A stretch of DNA of 64,000 bases from Sphingomonas paeninsulae (lineage in GTDB: Bacteria; Pseudomonadota; Alphaproteobacteria; Sphingomonadales; Sphingomonadaceae), in assembly GCF_003660165.1 (NCBI RefSeq), contig NZ_CP032829.1:434001-498000 (forward strand), given 5' to 3'. Made by a program: the position numbers and the translations under genes. The notes beneath the pieces were generated by a model that was not told where the DNA came from, made no database searches, and saw nothing but the letters and a program-made list of their open reading frames with translations. Shown here one piece after another: positions 62,163-64,000 of this stretch (positions are counted from its first letter, which is position 1; each line of letters opens with the position of its first letter).

Positions 62163-64000
62163 TCAGAAGTCGAAACGGGCGCGCACTGTCCAGCGGCCGG
62201 GTTCGTTCAGATACGGGAAGATAAGATAAGACGCGACATAACGCTTGTCCAAACAGTTGGTGCATTCGGCGGAAAGCGTCAGGCCCCGCGCAGTGTCACG
62301 CAACGACAGTCCTGCGTTGAACAGGCTGTGCTTTTTTTGATACCCGCGCACGTCATTCTGTGCCGATGGCCAGCTTCCGTCGGTATAGGCCCATGTGACT
62401 GAGGGGATCAGGCTGAAATCATCGTTCAGGACAGCCGTATAATTCGCACCGAGCGTGGAATTGAACGGTGCCACACGCGATGGCAGAGCGATCGCACCAG
62501 CGGCGGTTACGATGCCCTGGTTACACTGAGCACGTTGCGTCGCCGTTCCTCCGGCAAGTCCGGCCTGACAAGTTGCGGCCTGCGCCAGCACCGACGGATT
62601 CACATTCTTGAAGCGCGCATGTTGCAGACCCGCAGACCAGAAGATGTTCAGTCCGCGCGTCGGCACCACGGTCAGTTCGGCTTCGAGACCATAGTTGCGC
62701 AGATCGGCGAAGTTCTGGGTCAGGTAAGTGATCTGCCCTGGAACCAGCGGATTTTCGCGACCTGCGGGAAGCTGGTTATCCATGTCATTGAAGTAAAAGC
62801 TTGTCAGGTTGAGGCGAACCCGGCGATCGAAAAACTCGGACCGCAGCCCTGATTCAAAAGACCAGATCGTTTCGCGCTTGAAAGGAGTCATATTGGCGGC
62901 GTTGTACGACCGCGAAACCCAGCCGCCTGACTTGAAGCCCTTGGTCGCAGAAGCATAGACCGAAATCGCAGGCGTGATCTTATAATCGAGTGCAAAGCGT
63001 GGGGTCCACACCTTCGCATTCTGTGTCACGGGAAGTCCGGCGTTGATGATATCCTGCGTATCGAATGGCTGATTGATGCCAACCGAAGGCAGCGGCGACG
63101 CATTCGGGCTGAACTGGATGTCCTTGAATTCCGCAGTGTAGCGGATACCGGCGGTAAAGGTCAGGTTTTCCAGAACTTTAAAGTCACCCTGGAAATAACC
63201 TGCATACGCACTGGTGCTGTTCTTCATGGTTCGGTCAGCAGCCAACGTAGGAACCCCGGCAGCCGTGACGGTAACATTCGCGAAGATCGTCTTATTATCT
63301 TCCCGAATATAATAGAAACCGCCGGTATAGTTCAGGCGACCGTCAAGAGCCTTGCCGTTGATCTTGATTTCCTGGCTGAACTGGCCGTGATAGCTGTCGT
63401 TTGCAAGGACCGATGTGCTGCCCGCGACTGGCGTAACAATGTCCGCAGGGTAGTTCAGGATAGTCGATGCGCTGGTCAGGCTCATTGCGCTGTCGGTCAG
63501 ATATTCATTAAAGATGTGACGATAACCGGTGATGAAATTGACGGTGAGGTCATCGCTTGCCTGAACCTGGAAGTTCGATGTCGCCGACCATGAACGAGCA
63601 AGGTTGCCGAGCTTGTTATCGGCAAGTTCGGGCGACAGATAAGCTCTGCCACCGCTGACGCCGGCAAAGGTCTGCGCGACCGTCTGGTCCTGACGGAGAC
63701 GCGTATAGCTGACCCGTTCTTTGGTGGCAGGATCATAGAAGTTCGGGAAGTTGGCATAGGACTGCGAATTGAAATCGGCGGTGCCGTCCCATGTCACTGA
63801 ATCCGAAAGGAAAGCACGGAGCGCGCCGCGGAAGCCATAGCTCTTTTCGCCGTTAAGACGTTCGCCGGTTACGCGGTTATGCACATAACCATCGTCCTTG
63901 ACGTAATAGCCCTGCACCTTGCTGAGCAATTTGCCATCGATGATCGGCACATCAACCGATCCGCGCACATTAAAGCGATCGTAACGGCCATAACCGATCT
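62163..64000 (-). CDS. TonB-dependent receptor, N-terminus beyond the window
   Basis: The window holds the last 610 or so residues of an outer-membrane receptor. The frame is open to the window edge: upstream of the first internal start lies YGRYDRFN, continuing RGSVDVPIIDGKL, so the plug and signal peptide are off the end. Barrel strands (GYRHIFNEYLT, TKGFKSGGW) and the terminal GRWTVRARFDF are normal. It is the likely uptake gateway of the catabolic island and heads the operon with the small helical protein, flavoprotein and SDR. Confidence 0.93.
   Translation of the reverse strand, partial: IGYGRYDRFNVRGSVDVPIIDGKLLSKVQGYYVKDDGYVHNRVTGERLNGEKSYGFRGALRAFLSDSVTWDGTADFNSQSYANFPNFYDPATKERVSYTRLRQDQTVAQTFAGVSGGRAYLSPELADNKLGNLARSWSATSNFQVQASDDLTVNFITGYRHIFNEYLTDSAMSLTSASTILNYPADIVTPVAGSTSVLANDSYHGQFSQEIKINGKALDGRLNYTGGFYYIREDNKTIFANVTVTAAGVPTLAADRTMKNSTSAYAGYFQGDFKVLENLTFTAGIRYTAEFKDIQFSPNASPLPSVGINQPFDTQDIINAGLPVTQNAKVWTPRFALDYKITPAISVYASATKGFKSGGWVSRSYNAANMTPFKRETIWSFESGLRSEFFDRRVRLNLTSFYFNDMDNQLPAGRENPLVPGQITYLTQNFADLRNYGLEAELTVVPTRGLNIFWSAGLQHARFKNVNPSVLAQAATCQAGLAGGTATQRAQCNQGIVTAAGAIALPSRVAPFNSTLGANYTAVLNDDFSLIPSVTWAYTDGSWPSAQNDVRGYQKKHSLFNAGLSLRDTARGLTLSAECTNCLDKRYVASYLIFPYLNEPGRWTVRARFDF

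Overview
The window looks like the chromosome of a Sphingomonadales alphaproteobacterium (Sphingomonas, Sphingobium or Novosphingobium type). This rests on gene content: three large TonB-dependent receptors, each beside catabolic or biosynthetic genes, a NodT-type outer-membrane lipoprotein, LLM flavin enzymes, SDRs, and a moderately high GC content with a few AT-rich patches. The genus is an inference. No rRNA, tRNA, CRISPR array or intact insertion sequence was recognised.

Layout. 0.1-6 kb holds housekeeping or accessory genes: a HerA-like ATPase, a DUF2252 protein, a class II aldolase, a shikimate-dehydrogenase-like enzyme and an SDR. 6-16.7 kb is a divergent organosulfur-scavenging locus. 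Its minus arm runs aldo/keto reductase, TauD-type dioxygenase, SsuA/SsuC/SsuB-like ABC transporter, NtaA/DszA-type monooxygenase and NfsA-type nitroreductase. Its plus arm is a TonB-dependent receptor coupled to an SsuD-like monooxygenase. The arms share a 412-bp intergenic region with three inverted-repeat elements. 16.8-18.7 kb is a patchwork: an HNH protein, a broken conserved gene, and an AT-rich lipoprotein gene between two 25-nt direct repeats. 18.7-34.5 kb carries a cation antiporter, a two-component system with a candidate CTTAC-N6-CTTAC box, an autotransporter, and an MdtABC-like RND efflux operon with its outer-membrane channel.

35-46.4 kb is the most unusual biosynthetic region. 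A tightly overlapping minus-strand operon encodes a PqqD-like protein, a GT2 glycosyltransferase, a large nucleotidyltransferase-like protein, an ABC exporter, an HPr-kinase-like/GT2 fusion and a uronate-dehydrogenase-like/SMP-30 lactonase fusion. Divergent to it are a TonB-dependent receptor and an exported tyrosine-phosphatase-like protein. It resembles the accessory half of kinase-tailored RiPP clusters but has no recognisable precursor, cyclase or protease. 48.3-64 kb is a catabolic island: LeuC/LeuD-type hydratase, CaiB-type CoA-transferase, HMG-CoA-lyase-family enzyme, isochorismatase-fold amidase, two polysaccharide-deacetylase-fold hydrolases, a methyltransferase, a VOC protein, a GntR regulator, a GlcG/HbpS protein, an SDR, an old-yellow-enzyme-type Fe-S flavoprotein, two small paralogous helical proteins and a TonB-dependent receptor cut by the window edge. 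The enzyme order fits ring opening of a cyclic imide (or ureide), half-amide hydrolysis, hydration, CoA activation and C-C cleavage. That reading is an inference.

Six otherwise intact genes are each broken by exactly one missing base, four of them at a run of five G or C that would read through if it were six. This points to systematic homopolymer under-calling more than to real gene decay, and it should be kept in mind when judging the pseudogenes and the two fusion proteins.
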